DNA of 54,358 nt from Polynucleobacter sp. MWH-Jannik1A5 (GCF_018881795.1 NZ_JACVPQ010000016.1:1-54358), one strand, 5' to 3'. Shown: positions 37,534-46,438, counted from the stretch's first letter. Numbers and translations are program-made. Notes: generated from the letters alone by a model not told the origin.

Positions 37534-39903
37534 TTAGAAAATGGTTTGTTGATAGTGGCGAGCAATCTCTGTTTCGCTCATCTGGTTGTAGTTTTCGAAC
37601 TGCTTGGCTATGGTGTATAGACCCTTGCGAGTTCCGTTATCGAACTTTGCCTTCTTAGTTAGTTTTTTGTACCCCAATCTTTTTAAGATGGTTGCTACTG
37701 TTTTGCCAGAGCACTTGGTAGGGTGTGTGCCGCTGTTGTAGTGCGCAGCTAGGTCCTCAGTGCTGATGAGGTCATGCTGTTTACCCTCGGCTTTGAGTAG
37801 GGCGTTTTCCACCCATTGCTCAAGATCGGATTTATTGCTATCAAGCATGCTGAGCTTTGACTGGCTCATGGGGGCGGGAGCAGTTGGATCAAACGAACCA
37901 ATATCAAGGTTTAGAAGGTGGTCTAAGAGGGCTGCTTTGCCACCAGCCTTGATCCAGTCGACAAAGCTTTTACGTATTTCTTCTGGAAGCTTCTTGTCTG
38001 GCCCTTCAGCTACAAAAAATCGCCTGTCTTTGTTATTCAGGTACACGGCATCTGGGTGGTTGCTGAGAAACACATACTTAATTAGATTTTGCTCTGAAAA
38101 CTTAGATGTATTTTTGACGTTGATATTATTTTCAGTGGCGGTAATCCACCCCTTGATTCGGTCTGCAGTGCTGCGCTTATCGGCGCTAGACACTTCATCA
38201 GCAATAACAAAGACTTTCTGAGACTGCCATTCGGTAAACTGGTCGCTAAATACCTCATTGCCGACCACCTTAAAGTGTCTTTGATTAAATAGACTCCCAA
38301 TAGTTTCGAAAAGTAAACCCTTGCCGACCCCTTCTTCGATTGACCACACCACGAGCGAGACAAGAAATTTAGTGCCCGGATCTTGAATCATCTTTGCCAG
38401 CCACTTTATGCAGTAATCCCGCTCCTGAACGTTGGGTAGTACGAAGTTGGTCAGCGTGATAAAGGGCGTTACATCTCCGGGCTCTGGTTTGGTTGTAAAG
38501 CCACGCCAAGTATTGAATGACCCATCCTTCAGTGTCGATGGCTCACCAGGGGCTAGCAATAGACGTGTTACGCTGCGGCGTTTTGGGCTTTTGAGCCATC
38601 CTCTACCCAGGGTGGTTGCTTTTGTTTCTCCATTTGGCTTGTGGGGTACGTTGTCGTAGTGCATGCAAAACTTGGGGGCAGCCACATACAACCCATTTTT
38701 GATATCGTAAATTTCTCGCGTGAAGTTATCCCAGGCATAGTCTTGATTTAGGAGATCAATTGCATCTAGTGGGCAAATAGCTTCTTGGTCTTCTAGAGTG
38801 GGGCTATCAGTATTGATACGTGGGGGTGGGGTACCCTTTACCTGCGCCCAGAAAGCATCAAGCTTTTCTTGGGTGATCTCTTCTTCTCTGGCGTAAGAGT
38901 TTTGTTGGATGTTTGCCCAGTAGCGATCTTGGGTTCGATCATTATTTTTGGAACCATGCTGCCAGTCCATTAGGAATACTCTGATTTCCTCGATATTAAA
39001 ACCACCCCGCATGAGTGAGGTTGCCATACCCATATCCATGGCCGATCCTGATTTATCTACAAGACCTTCTGTGTTTCCAAAGAAGCGAGCTTTTGCTGCT
39101 GGGTTTGTATCCAGGAAAAGATTGAAACGAGTTTTAAGATGTTCAGTAAGTTCAATTCTGGCAATGGGTTTCTGGGATTGAATGCTTTTATTCTTTGAGC
39201 GGAATTCAGATCGAGTCTGTTTGATCAGTTGTGGCGTAATCCCAAGAGCCTCTTGAATTGATGTGGGCGTGTATTCTCGAGGCGAATGGTAAATAATTTT
39301 TGCTAGCGTGGGTTCAGTGGGGTAGCCTTTCCCAAGCTTTGCTAGGCTAGGGTGGTTTAGTGTCCCAGGAAGTCTAAGAATGCGGCTGCAGTCCTGCGTT
39401 GAATCTGCGTCCCAGTGCTTTGCAATCGCTCGATTGAGTATTTCGTACTCCTCCCTTTGTGGGGTTTCTGAAATAGCCATCCCAGGATTGATTCGGTAAA
39501 GAACTTGTAGCCCGTTGCCTGAATCAATAATAAGAGAAGCATGTTCTTGCAGTATTGGTATTAGCGAGATTAGATATTCTCTGGCAGCAGAATAGGATCC
39601 ATAGGCGCTAATATCGGGGTCAATATCAGCCCATACAAACCTTGCGGTAACCATATCTAGTTTTGAATACCGCTTATCTATGGCTTTAGCAATATTGGTA
39701 TGGAAATAGCAATTACGACCGGATGCATTTGCTTCTAAAACCCAGGCCTGCGCCTGAGCCACTTGGTGTGGCATCGCAAATGTTTTGCAAGGCACGCTGC
39801 TTTGCTTATCTTTCGGATCAATTGTTGCCAAAGTTAATTGGCCCTCTGGAATAAGTTCAGCCAGTTGAATGGAGAGGGCGGGGATGTCTGCAAGCATGTT
39901 CAT
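37534..39903 (-). CDS. Primase-helicase (RepB-like primase plus DUF5906/SF3-type helicase)
   Basis: A 789-residue replication protein of phage-satellite or plasmid type. The N-terminal primase-like region has WADIDPD (91-97), DSGNGLQVLYRI (127-138) and SRILRLPGTLNHP (173-185), as in RepB-like/archaeo-eukaryotic primases. The C-terminal ATPase has EEGVGKG (523-529, Walker A), VFVIADE (564-570, Walker B) and VFLSNHPD (sensor region), as in DUF5906/SF3 helicases. A C-terminal winged-helix-like segment follows. It should allow autonomous replication of the excised element. ATG at 39903 overlaps the upstream gene by 4 bp and has AAAAGG at a suitable distance. Confidence 0.88.
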   Translation of the reverse strand: MNMLADIPALSIQLAELIPEGQLTLATIDPKDKQSSVPCKTFAMPHQVAQAQAWVLEANASGRNCYFHTNIAKAIDKRYSKLDMVTARFVWADIDPDISAYGSYSAAREYLISLIPILQEHASLIIDSGNGLQVLYRINPGMAISETPQREEYEILNRAIAKHWDADSTQDCSRILRLPGTLNHPSLAKLGKGYPTEPTLAKIIYHSPREYTPTSIQEALGITPQLIKQTRSEFRSKNKSIQSQKPIARIELTEHLKTRFNLFLDTNPAAKARFFGNTEGLVDKSGSAMDMGMATSLMRGGFNIEEIRVFLMDWQHGSKNNDRTQDRYWANIQQNSYAREEEITQEKLDAFWAQVKGTPPPRINTDSPTLEDQEAICPLDAIDLLNQDYAWDNFTREIYDIKNGLYVAAPKFCMHYDNVPHKPNGETKATTLGRGWLKSPKRRSVTRLLLAPGEPSTLKDGSFNTWRGFTTKPEPGDVTPFITLTNFVLPNVQERDYCIKWLAKMIQDPGTKFLVSLVVWSIEEGVGKGLLFETIGSLFNQRHFKVVGNEVFSDQFTEWQSQKVFVIADEVSSADKRSTADRIKGWITATENNINVKNTSKFSEQNLIKYVFLSNHPDAVYLNNKDRRFFVAEGPDKKLPEEIRKSFVDWIKAGGKAALLDHLLNLDIGSFDPTAPAPMSQSKLSMLDSNKSDLEQWVENALLKAEGKQHDLISTEDLAAHYNSGTHPTKCSGKTVATILKRLGYKKLTKKAKFDNGTRKGLYTIAKQFENYNQMSETEIARHYQQTIF

Positions 39904-40415
39904 GGCAATACCTTTTGGGTAAATTCGGTAACTGCCGCAAACGTCAACTCTAAATCTTCGCGTAACTTATTCAAGTCAACTAAAACCGGATGTATTTCTC
40001 CTGATGAATGCGTGATGTATTGATTAGGATTGATGGTAAGCGAGCAGTGCTCTAGCCAGTTTTTATTGCTTATTGATGGCTCAAGTATGCAGACTTGATC
40101 CGATCCCCTGGTGCGCAATGCAATTATGGACATGCAAGCCAGGGTATTGTCCGGCCTGATTGGCTGAATCATGGAGAACGCATCCACATTAACCTCACCA
40201 GTCGGGGAAATATATTTTGTTTGGGTAATAAGGTCAGTGCTACTTGAGTTTTGGTAGCTTTGCTCGTAGGTTTCTATCTTTAGTGCCGTCACTGGAATAA
40301 CCTGAGCAGAACTGCAAAGACCTGAATCCTCAACTTGGTCTTGCCAATACTCAAGAACTACGAGCTCTATTGGTTCTGTGGGAGTGATCAGTGTAAAATG
40401 CTGAAGGGTTCTCAT
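39900..40415 (-). CDS. Unknown protein upstream of the primase-helicase
   Basis: A 171-residue protein without signal peptide or membrane segment. It overlaps the primase gene and the upstream regulator gene by 4 bp each, so the three are translationally coupled. It is rich in Thr, Ser and Glu, with no motif I recognise. The position suggests a replication accessory role. Confidence 0.65.
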   Translation of the reverse strand: MRTLQHFTLITPTEPIELVVLEYWQDQVEDSGLCSSAQVIPVTALKIETYEQSYQNSSSTDLITQTKYISPTGEVNVDAFSMIQPIRPDNTLACMSIIALRTRGSDQVCILEPSISNKNWLEHCSLTINPNQYITHSSGEIHPVLVDLNKLREDLELTFAAVTEFTQKVLP

Positions 40416-40612
40416 ACTGCCTCCTTCGCTTCTGATTGAAAATGGCTCTCAATCCAGTCGTCCACATCCGATTCTTTCCATACGCAGATACCGCCAATGC
40501 GCGCAGGAGCAACAAACTCTTGTCTAGCAAGCTTCAGCCAAATCGTACTTTTGGCGAGTGTTGTCTTTTTTGATACTTCAGCTATTCGAAGCAGTTGTAC
40601 AAAGCGTTTCAT
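40412..40612 (-). CDS. AlpA-like helix-turn-helix regulator/excisionase
   Basis: A 66-residue protein starting at the ATG at 40612, where AAAGGA lies seven bases upstream; a longer frame to 40660 lacks this. The sequence LLRIAEVSKKTTLAKSTIW, followed by a turn and GGICVWKESDVDDWIE, is the AlpA/MerR-like fold of P4-type elements. AlpA proteins activate integrase or excisionase expression or act as excisionase. It heads the regulator-unknown-primase cluster. Confidence 0.85.
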   Translation of the reverse strand: MKRFVQLLRIAEVSKKTTLAKSTIWLKLARQEFVAPARIGGICVWKESDVDDWIESHFQSEAKEAV

Positions 40613-40694
40613 TTGTGTTCCTTTCGTAATGTTTAAACACAAATGAATTTTTTCAGTCAATCAAGCGGCAGTCGATTCTTAACTTAAGTTGCAA

Positions 40695-41348
40695 TTATTT
40701 TTTTGTTGTTGGTTTGCACCCAGTCAATTTTTCATAAATTTTTCTAAGAGTGGAGTCGCTCCAGCCTGTGGTTGTATTTAAAACAGGAGCTCCAGCAATG
40801 GGCTTTAACGGCGTACCATTATGTTTTTGGTTGCGCGGCGCCTTAGGGACAGGTGGATTGGGGTGTGCTTTACGAAGTTGTCTCGTCCAGGCCAAATAAT
40901 CTGATCCAATTGCTTTCCTTCTTAGGGCCGCCTCCAGCTTGATGATTTCATTCTTGCAAATAAGTTCATTTTCCGAATATTTGGCTGCTAGCTTCGCAGC
41001 CCTCCTGTCAGCCATTTTGGTGCTGTGCCAGATAGCCCAGCGCTCCATGTGGATGAGTAACTCCATACATTTTTCTAAAGCGGTTACATAGGATGAATAT
41101 GACAGTTTCTCGCCTCTAGGCTTGAATTTAAGTGACTTGGTTATCTGCTGGTTAATAAATTCAATGTCGGAATTTATAGCGTCAAATTCATGATCAAGTA
41201 GTTTTAACGTGTCTTCTTTTGAAGCTTTCAAATCTGGATTTTTGACGACATCGATAGATTCAATAATCGAGTGCTGATAATCTAGGCAGGCTGTAGCCCT
41301 CGCCAGAGTGCTGTATGAAGGCGGTAGTGGGTGTAGTAGTTGCGACAT
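40695..41348 (-). CDS. Unknown helical protein next to the integrase
   Basis: A 217-residue protein with AGGAGA shortly before its ATG. Residues ~30-150 are predicted helical with many Lys and Glu (possible coiled coil), followed by a Pro/Lys-rich basic tail (PNPPVPKAPRNQK) and a final short helix. No family is recognised. It starts 8 bp after the integrase stop, so it is probably co-transcribed with it. Confidence 0.65.
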   Translation of the reverse strand: MSQLLHPLPPSYSTLARATACLDYQHSIIESIDVVKNPDLKASKEDTLKLLDHEFDAINSDIEFINQQITKSLKFKPRGEKLSYSSYVTALEKCMELLIHMERWAIWHSTKMADRRAAKLAAKYSENELICKNEIIKLEAALRRKAIGSDYLAWTRQLRKAHPNPPVPKAPRNQKHNGTPLKPIAGAPVLNTTTGWSDSTLRKIYEKLTGCKPTTKK

Positions 41349-41356
41349 CTTTTCTC

Positions 41357-42568
41357 CTAGGCTGCCTGTAATTCATAAATATTATTTTGGACTGGAATGG
41401 AGCAGTATGATTCCCAGTCTAAGAGGAGAGTGCGTCTTTTTTCAAGTAAATCTTTTCGGCGATACGCCGCTTCAACCTTGTTTCCTATGGCATGGGCTAG
41501 CGCCATTTCTGCCACCTCAGATGGGTGGTTTGTTTCCTCTGAAACCCAATCCCTGAATGAGGATCTAAAGCCGTGTACGGTCGCATCAATTTTTGCGCGT
41601 CGAAGCATCATTGGCATTGCCATATTGGTAAGCTTCTTTCCCTTCACTGAAAATAGATACTTGCTGTCTTTATCCATTGCTCTTGCTGTTGCCAATACAT
41701 CCAAAGATCTTTGGCATAGTGGAACCCGATGCTCCTTTTTGGCCTTCATTCTTGAGGCTGGAATTATCCAGATATCGCCTTGAACCTCTTCTCTGAGTCC
41801 ATCGATGACCTCGCCAGTCCTTGATGCGTTAAGAATCGTGAATTCTAGGGCTAGGGCGCTCATTGTTGCTGTTTCACGAAGATTTGTAATTAGCCCAGGC
41901 ACTTGGCGATATGGGAGTGCCTTGTGGTGCGCTACTTTTTTAACCTTGTTGGGGGCGGGTAAGATGGTTTGTAGATGCCCACGCCAAAGTGCTGGGTTAA
42001 CACCTGTGCGCAGCTTACGGGTGGTAGCGGATGCCAGAATCCATTCAATTCGCCCCCTTAGTCTGGATGCCGTCTCGGTCTTGGTTGTCCAGATGGGTGT
42101 GAGGATTTTGAGAATATCCTCTGTTTCAATCTCATCGAGCCCCATGTTGCCGATGAAAGGGTAGGCAAATTCACTCAATGTATATTCCCATTGGTCTCCG
42201 TGCTTCTGATTTGTCCATTCCGCTCGTTTAGATTTAATGCAGGCCTCGGCAAACTCCTTAAAGCTGAGTTTTTTAGTCTGCAAGGCAAGTTTTTGAGCTT
42301 TAGCGGAATTTTTGACTGCCACCGGATTAATTCCTCTATCTAGATCATCTCGGGATTGTTGCGCCTTGATTCTTGCTTCCGCTATAGATAGAGTGGGAAA
42401 TGAGCCTAGGCTGATGTTGTGCTGCCTATTTTCATAGCTGTATCGAAAGATCCAGTATTTTTTCCCATTTGGCTTTATCCAAATATGCAGGCCCTTAATT
42501 AAGGCGTCCGTATATCTTCCTGGGGTTCTGAGGTTTTTGACTGTTTGATAGTCGAGCTTGATTGTCAT
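41357..42568 (-). CDS. P4-type tyrosine integrase
   Basis: A 403-residue site-specific recombinase from the ATG at 42568 (GGTGA upstream); a TTG seven codons earlier lies inside the GTTACCAAA repeats and is less likely. The N-terminal ~80 residues are the DUF4102 arm-binding-type domain (LKGLHIWIKP-like KGLHIWIKPNGKKYW, LGSFPTLSIAEAR). The core-binding domain follows. Catalytic residues visible are Arg250 (ASRTGEV), His332 and Arg335 (HGFRSSFRDW), His359 (LAHAIGN) and Tyr369 (AAYRRKD). The gene ends the island at its right side, next to the attachment core, and should integrate the element into tRNA-Ser. Confidence 0.93.
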   Translation of the reverse strand: MTIKLDYQTVKNLRTPGRYTDALIKGLHIWIKPNGKKYWIFRYSYENRQHNISLGSFPTLSIAEARIKAQQSRDDLDRGINPVAVKNSAKAQKLALQTKKLSFKEFAEACIKSKRAEWTNQKHGDQWEYTLSEFAYPFIGNMGLDEIETEDILKILTPIWTTKTETASRLRGRIEWILASATTRKLRTGVNPALWRGHLQTILPAPNKVKKVAHHKALPYRQVPGLITNLRETATMSALALEFTILNASRTGEVIDGLREEVQGDIWIIPASRMKAKKEHRVPLCQRSLDVLATARAMDKDSKYLFSVKGKKLTNMAMPMMLRRAKIDATVHGFRSSFRDWVSEETNHPSEVAEMALAHAIGNKVEAAYRRKDLLEKRRTLLLDWESYCSIPVQNNIYELQAA

Positions 42569-42581
42569 GATTTCACCATTG

Positions 42582-42603
42582 GTTACCAAAGTTTGTTACC
42601 AAA
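42582..42603 (+). repeat. GTTACCAAA pair at the right island end
   Basis: Two sites 13 bp apart, identical over 22 bp to 36568-36589. They lie just upstream of the integrase ATG and about 200 bp from the right attachment core, as expected for integrase arm sites that could also autoregulate the integrase promoter. Confidence 0.78.
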
Positions 42604-42779
42604 ATCCACCCTTGGAATGGGGTAGATCGCTTTAGATTTCAATGTATGACTTCAGACGCTTTTTACCTATTCATAACTTAAGTTATGAGAAATTCTGCTT
42701 TTGGAACAACTGGTTAATGCATCTAAGGGGGTCTAGGCAATGTCACTAGCGTCTAAAGCCGTACACCCCTAGGCTAAGC

Positions 42780-42793
42780 CACCTCTTCCGCCA
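42780..42793 (+). repeat. Right attachment core
   Basis: CACCTCTTCCGCCA, identical to the tRNA-Ser 3' end at 25287-25300. No other tRNA sequence accompanies it. Confidence 0.88.
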
Positions 42794-42803
42794 GTTCAAA
42801 TAA

Positions 42804-42836
42804 AAAAGCCCAGCAACTACTTGCTGGGCTTTTTCT
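42804..42836 (+). terminator. Strong bidirectional terminator, probably the original tRNA-Ser terminator
   Basis: Stem AAAAGCCCAGCAA and TTGCTGGGCTTTT with loop CTAC, A-run before and T-run after. It lies 11 bp beyond the right attachment core. Before island insertion it would have followed the tRNA directly. It can also terminate the leftward gene at 42859-43440. Confidence 0.85.
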
Positions 42837-42858
42837 TTAATCTACTGCTGAAGAATAA

Positions 42859-43440
42859 TTACTTCTTCGCAGCTGGCGCGCTTACTACTGCAGCGATTGC
42901 TTCTGTGTAAACCACTTTTACTTGATCGTTTACAGCGATATCTTTCATCAAGTCAGGATTCTTAACCTTAACCTTGAAAATATTTCCTTGTGGACCTTTC
43001 AAAGAAACAGTATTTTTAGCTGTATCAATCGCTTCAACGTTCGCAGTTGCAGTAACGGTATTGGTAGTGATCATGCCTGGCTTGTCACCTTGTGGAGCGG
43101 TTACAGTGCTAGTGCTAACTTGCTCACCAACTGCGCCTGGATTTTTTACCTTAACCAACTCAACAGCTACAGCGAGTTCATAAACAACATCAAAACGGTC
43201 GCCTACCTTAATTTCTGCAAAGTTCTTCACTTCAGGGCCGGCAACGATAGATGTTTCGCCATCACTATTTTTGAGGGTAACAGTACGGGTTGTAGCATCA
43301 ACTTTAGTTACTTCACCATCATAAAGAAGCGCTGCTTCCTGTGCAGCTACTCCAGCAATAGGAGCCTTTGGTTTGGTGAGCATCATGTAAGCGCCAACCG
43401 CAATAGCGGCAATAACGATAGCAATAATAATTTTTTTCAT
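42859..43440 (-). CDS. Small membrane-anchored or exported protein with two beta-rich repeats
   Basis: A 193-residue protein with an N-terminal hydrophobic segment (IIIAIVIAAIAVGAYMML) that anchors or exports it. The rest contains two related halves, each with V.kVDa..rTVTLK...G followed by F..IKVGD.F.VVYe.A; the second reads VEAIDTAKNTVSLKGPQG and IAVNDQVKVVYTEAIA. This suggests duplicated OB-like or beta-barrel modules in the periplasm. The function is unknown. It is the first core-genome gene after the island. Confidence 0.72.
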   Translation of the reverse strand: MKKIIIAIVIAAIAVGAYMMLTKPKAPIAGVAAQEAALLYDGEVTKVDATTRTVTLKNSDGETSIVAGPEVKNFAEIKVGDRFDVVYELAVAVELVKVKNPGAVGEQVSTSTVTAPQGDKPGMITTNTVTATANVEAIDTAKNTVSLKGPQGNIFKVKVKNPDLMKDIAVNDQVKVVYTEAIAAVVSAPAAKK

Positions 43441-43576
43441 AATGGTTTATTCCTTAAGATAATCAAATTGCACCACCATAGAGTGGTGATGCGGTAATGT
43501 TTAAAAACTAGCGGTCTAGTATTTATGGCTATTGTATTGTTATCGCAACTAGCAAGCTCTTAATCTGGCAAATCCA

Positions 43577-44833
43577 CTATTTAGACCGTGTATCAGTCTT
43601 TTTAATGATCATCTTGGCGCCATCGGTATCAAAAGCGTTCATGAAGCCTGGGGGGTGTTTGCTCCAGGGGTAGCCCTTAATTGCTTGTGCATAGCCATAT
43701 TGAAACAGCGCATTCATATACTTCGTATCGAACTCTTCATTATGAGGTTCATTGAAGTCTGAGCCGATATAGGCCAAATTAAATCCCAGCTGATCATTTA
43801 TAGCAGTGTTGTAGATGCGATAAAGATCGCCAATACCCTGCGTTTGAATTAGTTGAGAAATAGCACGTCCCGCAACGCTGAGGGTGCGACGCTCAGTTTC
43901 ATTCCAACGGGGATCCAGTCTAGAGTTGCGAATGATGAACACTTGACGATTGGCGCGACGCTGAATGCCAAGCTCCTTAGCTTTTATTGCAGCGGAAGCG
44001 GGATATAAGAATACTTGGGTACTTGCGCCGCCATCAACATGCATCTCTTGAAAAACTTGCTCATCTAGTAAGAAGTCAAACATGACTGGCGGAAAGGCAC
44101 CAGGGATAGACGCGGATGCCAGCATGATGCGGCGAAAGAGTTCTAGCGATGCAGGGGTACCAATACTAGCAATGCGACCCATATTCCAAATCACAGGCTG
44201 ACCTGCATCAATATTGGTAGTACCAATCAATAACCAGCGCCCATTGGTATCGTATTCATAGGCAATTTTCTTAAGGAAATTGGCATCAACATATTTAGAA
44301 ATCAATTGATATAAAGGGCTTGAGTCGGCTAAGCCATCACTAAAAATGCCAGAAAGAATGCTTCTCTCAATGTACACATCTTTTGGTTTTATGGTGGTGT
44401 ACACCTCTTGCAAGAGGGGGTCGTAGTCTTTACCAAGATAAGCAAAGGGCGCAATTAACGCACCAGTACTAATGCCGGTTACTAAATTAAAGGAAGGTCT
44501 AGAGCCTTGTTTGGTCCAACCAACCAAAAGACCAGCTCCAAATGCACCATCATCACCACCACCAGAAAGGGCTAAGTAATTAGCATCACCCGTAAAGGCA
44601 TTCTTGCCACGTGATTTTTCAAGCGCAATCACGTCATTCACCATGGCATCTACACCGGCTTGTGTAGAGATGAGATATCGAACGCTAGGTAGTCCAGCGA
44701 TTTGAGCTTTGGCAAGAGACTGCGCGGGAACGGCAGATTTACGCTCTAGGGCAGAGCAACCGATGAGGGATAAGGCTACAAGAACAAAGGCAGCAAATCT
44801 TAGGGGTAGTGAGGTTCTATACGTTGAATTCAT
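43577..44833 (-). CDS. Patatin-like phospholipase, probable lipoprotein
   Basis: A 418-residue acyl hydrolase. A lipobox LIGC (Cys26) follows a hydrophobic segment, so it is likely a membrane lipoprotein. The patatin signatures are the oxyanion loop GGGDDGAFGAG (91-101), the nucleophile elbow GISTG (Ser122) and the catalytic Asp in HVDGGA. These proteins hydrolyse phospholipids or other acyl esters; the substrate is not determined. It is divergent from the histidine kinase gene with only 55 bp between starts. Confidence 0.9.
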   Translation of the reverse strand: MNSTYRTSLPLRFAAFVLVALSLIGCSALERKSAVPAQSLAKAQIAGLPSVRYLISTQAGVDAMVNDVIALEKSRGKNAFTGDANYLALSGGGDDGAFGAGLLVGWTKQGSRPSFNLVTGISTGALIAPFAYLGKDYDPLLQEVYTTIKPKDVYIERSILSGIFSDGLADSSPLYQLISKYVDANFLKKIAYEYDTNGRWLLIGTTNIDAGQPVIWNMGRIASIGTPASLELFRRIMLASASIPGAFPPVMFDFLLDEQVFQEMHVDGGASTQVFLYPASAAIKAKELGIQRRANRQVFIIRNSRLDPRWNETERRTLSVAGRAISQLIQTQGIGDLYRIYNTAINDQLGFNLAYIGSDFNEPHNEEFDTKYMNALFQYGYAQAIKGYPWSKHPPGFMNAFDTDGAKMIIKKTDTRSK

Positions 44834-44888
44834 AATAAGTATTGTAAGGTTTTAGGCGCACATGCTCTATCGATGTACGATATGAGAC

Positions 44889-46334
44889 ATGAAGCTCATG
44901 CTCGCTCTCTATTTCTTTATATTGGCCATCATCCAGACGGGTTTGCTCTTTGGTATTTATCACTACTACCGTTCTCAAAATTTAGTGCGTCCAAATATTT
45001 ACTGGATGAGCTCTTTAACTCTCAGTGTTTTGGCTTTAGCGATTTTTGGCGGCGGCATTCTGACGATTGAAGATATCGCGCGGCCTGAGTTTAATTTCAC
45101 TGTCGCCAATACTTTCTTCTATGGCGCAGCTGTTTTGCAAGCCTTGTTCTGTCAGTCCTTAAATCGCGATGTCAGTAAACCTGTAAAAGTGATCCTTACT
45201 GTATCGATCGCTCTATTTTTACTGATATTTGAGTGGCTGCGTAATGAATCTACCTTTGAAATTCGCACAGCATTTATGTGTGTACTGGCGGGATTTTTTT
45301 ATATCTGGCAGATTATTGAGGTGCGAATCAAGAGAAAAACATCTCCTTCGAGTCAGCTTATTTATATGCAGTACGCAAGCATGGCTGAATTATTTTTCGC
45401 CATCGGGCGACTCACGATTGTCATTGTTGGTTCGCTGGCGATCAGACAGGTAGAGCAGATCCCCCAAGTTCTAATTCTCTTTACGATTGCACAGCTTGTG
45501 ATGAATACGCTGTCGTACATTGCAATTGGTAGTTATTGGGCTGAGCAAATTGCGTTCTCGAGCTTCAAGTCTAACCAAGAAAATCAAGAGATTAAAGCCC
45601 TCCTAAAGGAGCGTGAGACCCTGATTGGCTCTTTGCTCAAAGCCAATAAGACAGCTAGTACTGGAGCTTTATCAGCCGCTATTGCCCATGAATTAAATCA
45701 ACCGCTGGGCGCATCAAGTCTGAATATTCAATTTTTACAGAAGAAACTTTCGGAAGGGCAGTTAAACCCAGCACTTCAAAAAGAGATTCTGGATACTTTG
45801 CTTTCTGATAACCAACGAGCTGCAGGGATTATCCGTTCATTGCGCTCCATATTTTCAGATGAACAGGTGGGATCATCCAAGATCAATCTTGCTGAGTTAA
45901 TCGAAGCAGTTCTTAATATTACAAAGCCTGAGCTCACTGCAAAGTCGATTCAGATCGTATTAAGCGTTGAGCCTCAAATAATGATTCAAGCAAATCGCGG
46001 CGAAATTCAACAAGTGCTTTTGAACTTAATCAATAACGCGATTCAAGCCTTGGCGACCTCATCACAGACTGTTAAAAAATTGACGATCTCAGCGCGAAAT
46101 ATTGAAGGCGGTGTCTTATTGTCTGTTGCTGATAATGGTGACGGCATTCCCGTAGGTTCCCAGCAACAATTATTTGAACTGCTTTCTAGCAGCAAGTCTT
46201 CTGGAATGGGCCTTGGTCTATGGCTCTGTAAGCACATCATTACGCGCCATGGTGGCTCTATTGAATTCGAGCCAAATGATGGTGGCGGCGCAAAGTTTGT
46301 TCTGAAATTTCCCGACGCAATTGAGCCGTATTAA
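44889..46334 (+). CDS. Membrane sensor histidine kinase
   Basis: A 481-residue protein. About residues 1-220 hold six to seven hydrophobic segments and little extracellular sequence, so the sensor is intramembrane. A HisKA domain follows with the phosphoacceptor His267 in AAIAHELNQPLG. The HATPase domain shows NLINNAIQAL (N box), DNGDGIP (G1) and GMGLGLWLCKHI (G2). The HELNQPL variant is typical of kinases with many-TM sensors in proteobacteria. No response regulator gene is adjacent, so it is an orphan by position. It may share a promoter region with the patatin gene. Confidence 0.9.
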   Translation: MKLMLALYFFILAIIQTGLLFGIYHYYRSQNLVRPNIYWMSSLTLSVLALAIFGGGILTIEDIARPEFNFTVANTFFYGAAVLQALFCQSLNRDVSKPVKVILTVSIALFLLIFEWLRNESTFEIRTAFMCVLAGFFYIWQIIEVRIKRKTSPSSQLIYMQYASMAELFFAIGRLTIVIVGSLAIRQVEQIPQVLILFTIAQLVMNTLSYIAIGSYWAEQIAFSSFKSNQENQEIKALLKERETLIGSLLKANKTASTGALSAAIAHELNQPLGASSLNIQFLQKKLSEGQLNPALQKEILDTLLSDNQRAAGIIRSLRSIFSDEQVGSSKINLAELIEAVLNITKPELTAKSIQIVLSVEPQIMIQANRGEIQQVLLNLINNAIQALATSSQTVKKLTISARNIEGGVLLSVADNGDGIPVGSQQQLFELLSSSKSSGMGLGLWLCKHIITRHGGSIEFEPNDGGGAKFVLKFPDAIEPY

Positions 46335-46438
46335 TCTTTGAGTAAAACATTAGCTCAAGAGCTAATTGCCCTAGATGAAGTAGCTCATATCATTAAATAA
46401 ATAGTCATTACTTTGTTATTTCCCATAAAGACATCCTT

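Larger units (their letters stand above)
25287..42793. mobile_element. 17.5-kb genomic island integrated at tRNA-Ser(UGA)
   Basis: The 14-base sequence CACCTCTTCCGCCA at the 3' end of the tRNA (25287-25300) is repeated directly at 42780-42793. Between the copies lie a P4-type integrase reading away from the right end, an AlpA-like regulator, a primase-helicase and cargo genes, parts of which look more AT-rich than the flanks. The tRNA stays intact at the left end. A strong terminator 11 bp beyond the right copy was probably the original tRNA terminator. No capsid, relaxase or conjugation genes are present, so it is a satellite-like or non-self-transmissible integrative element. Internal repeats suggest a composite structure. 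Confidence 0.88.
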
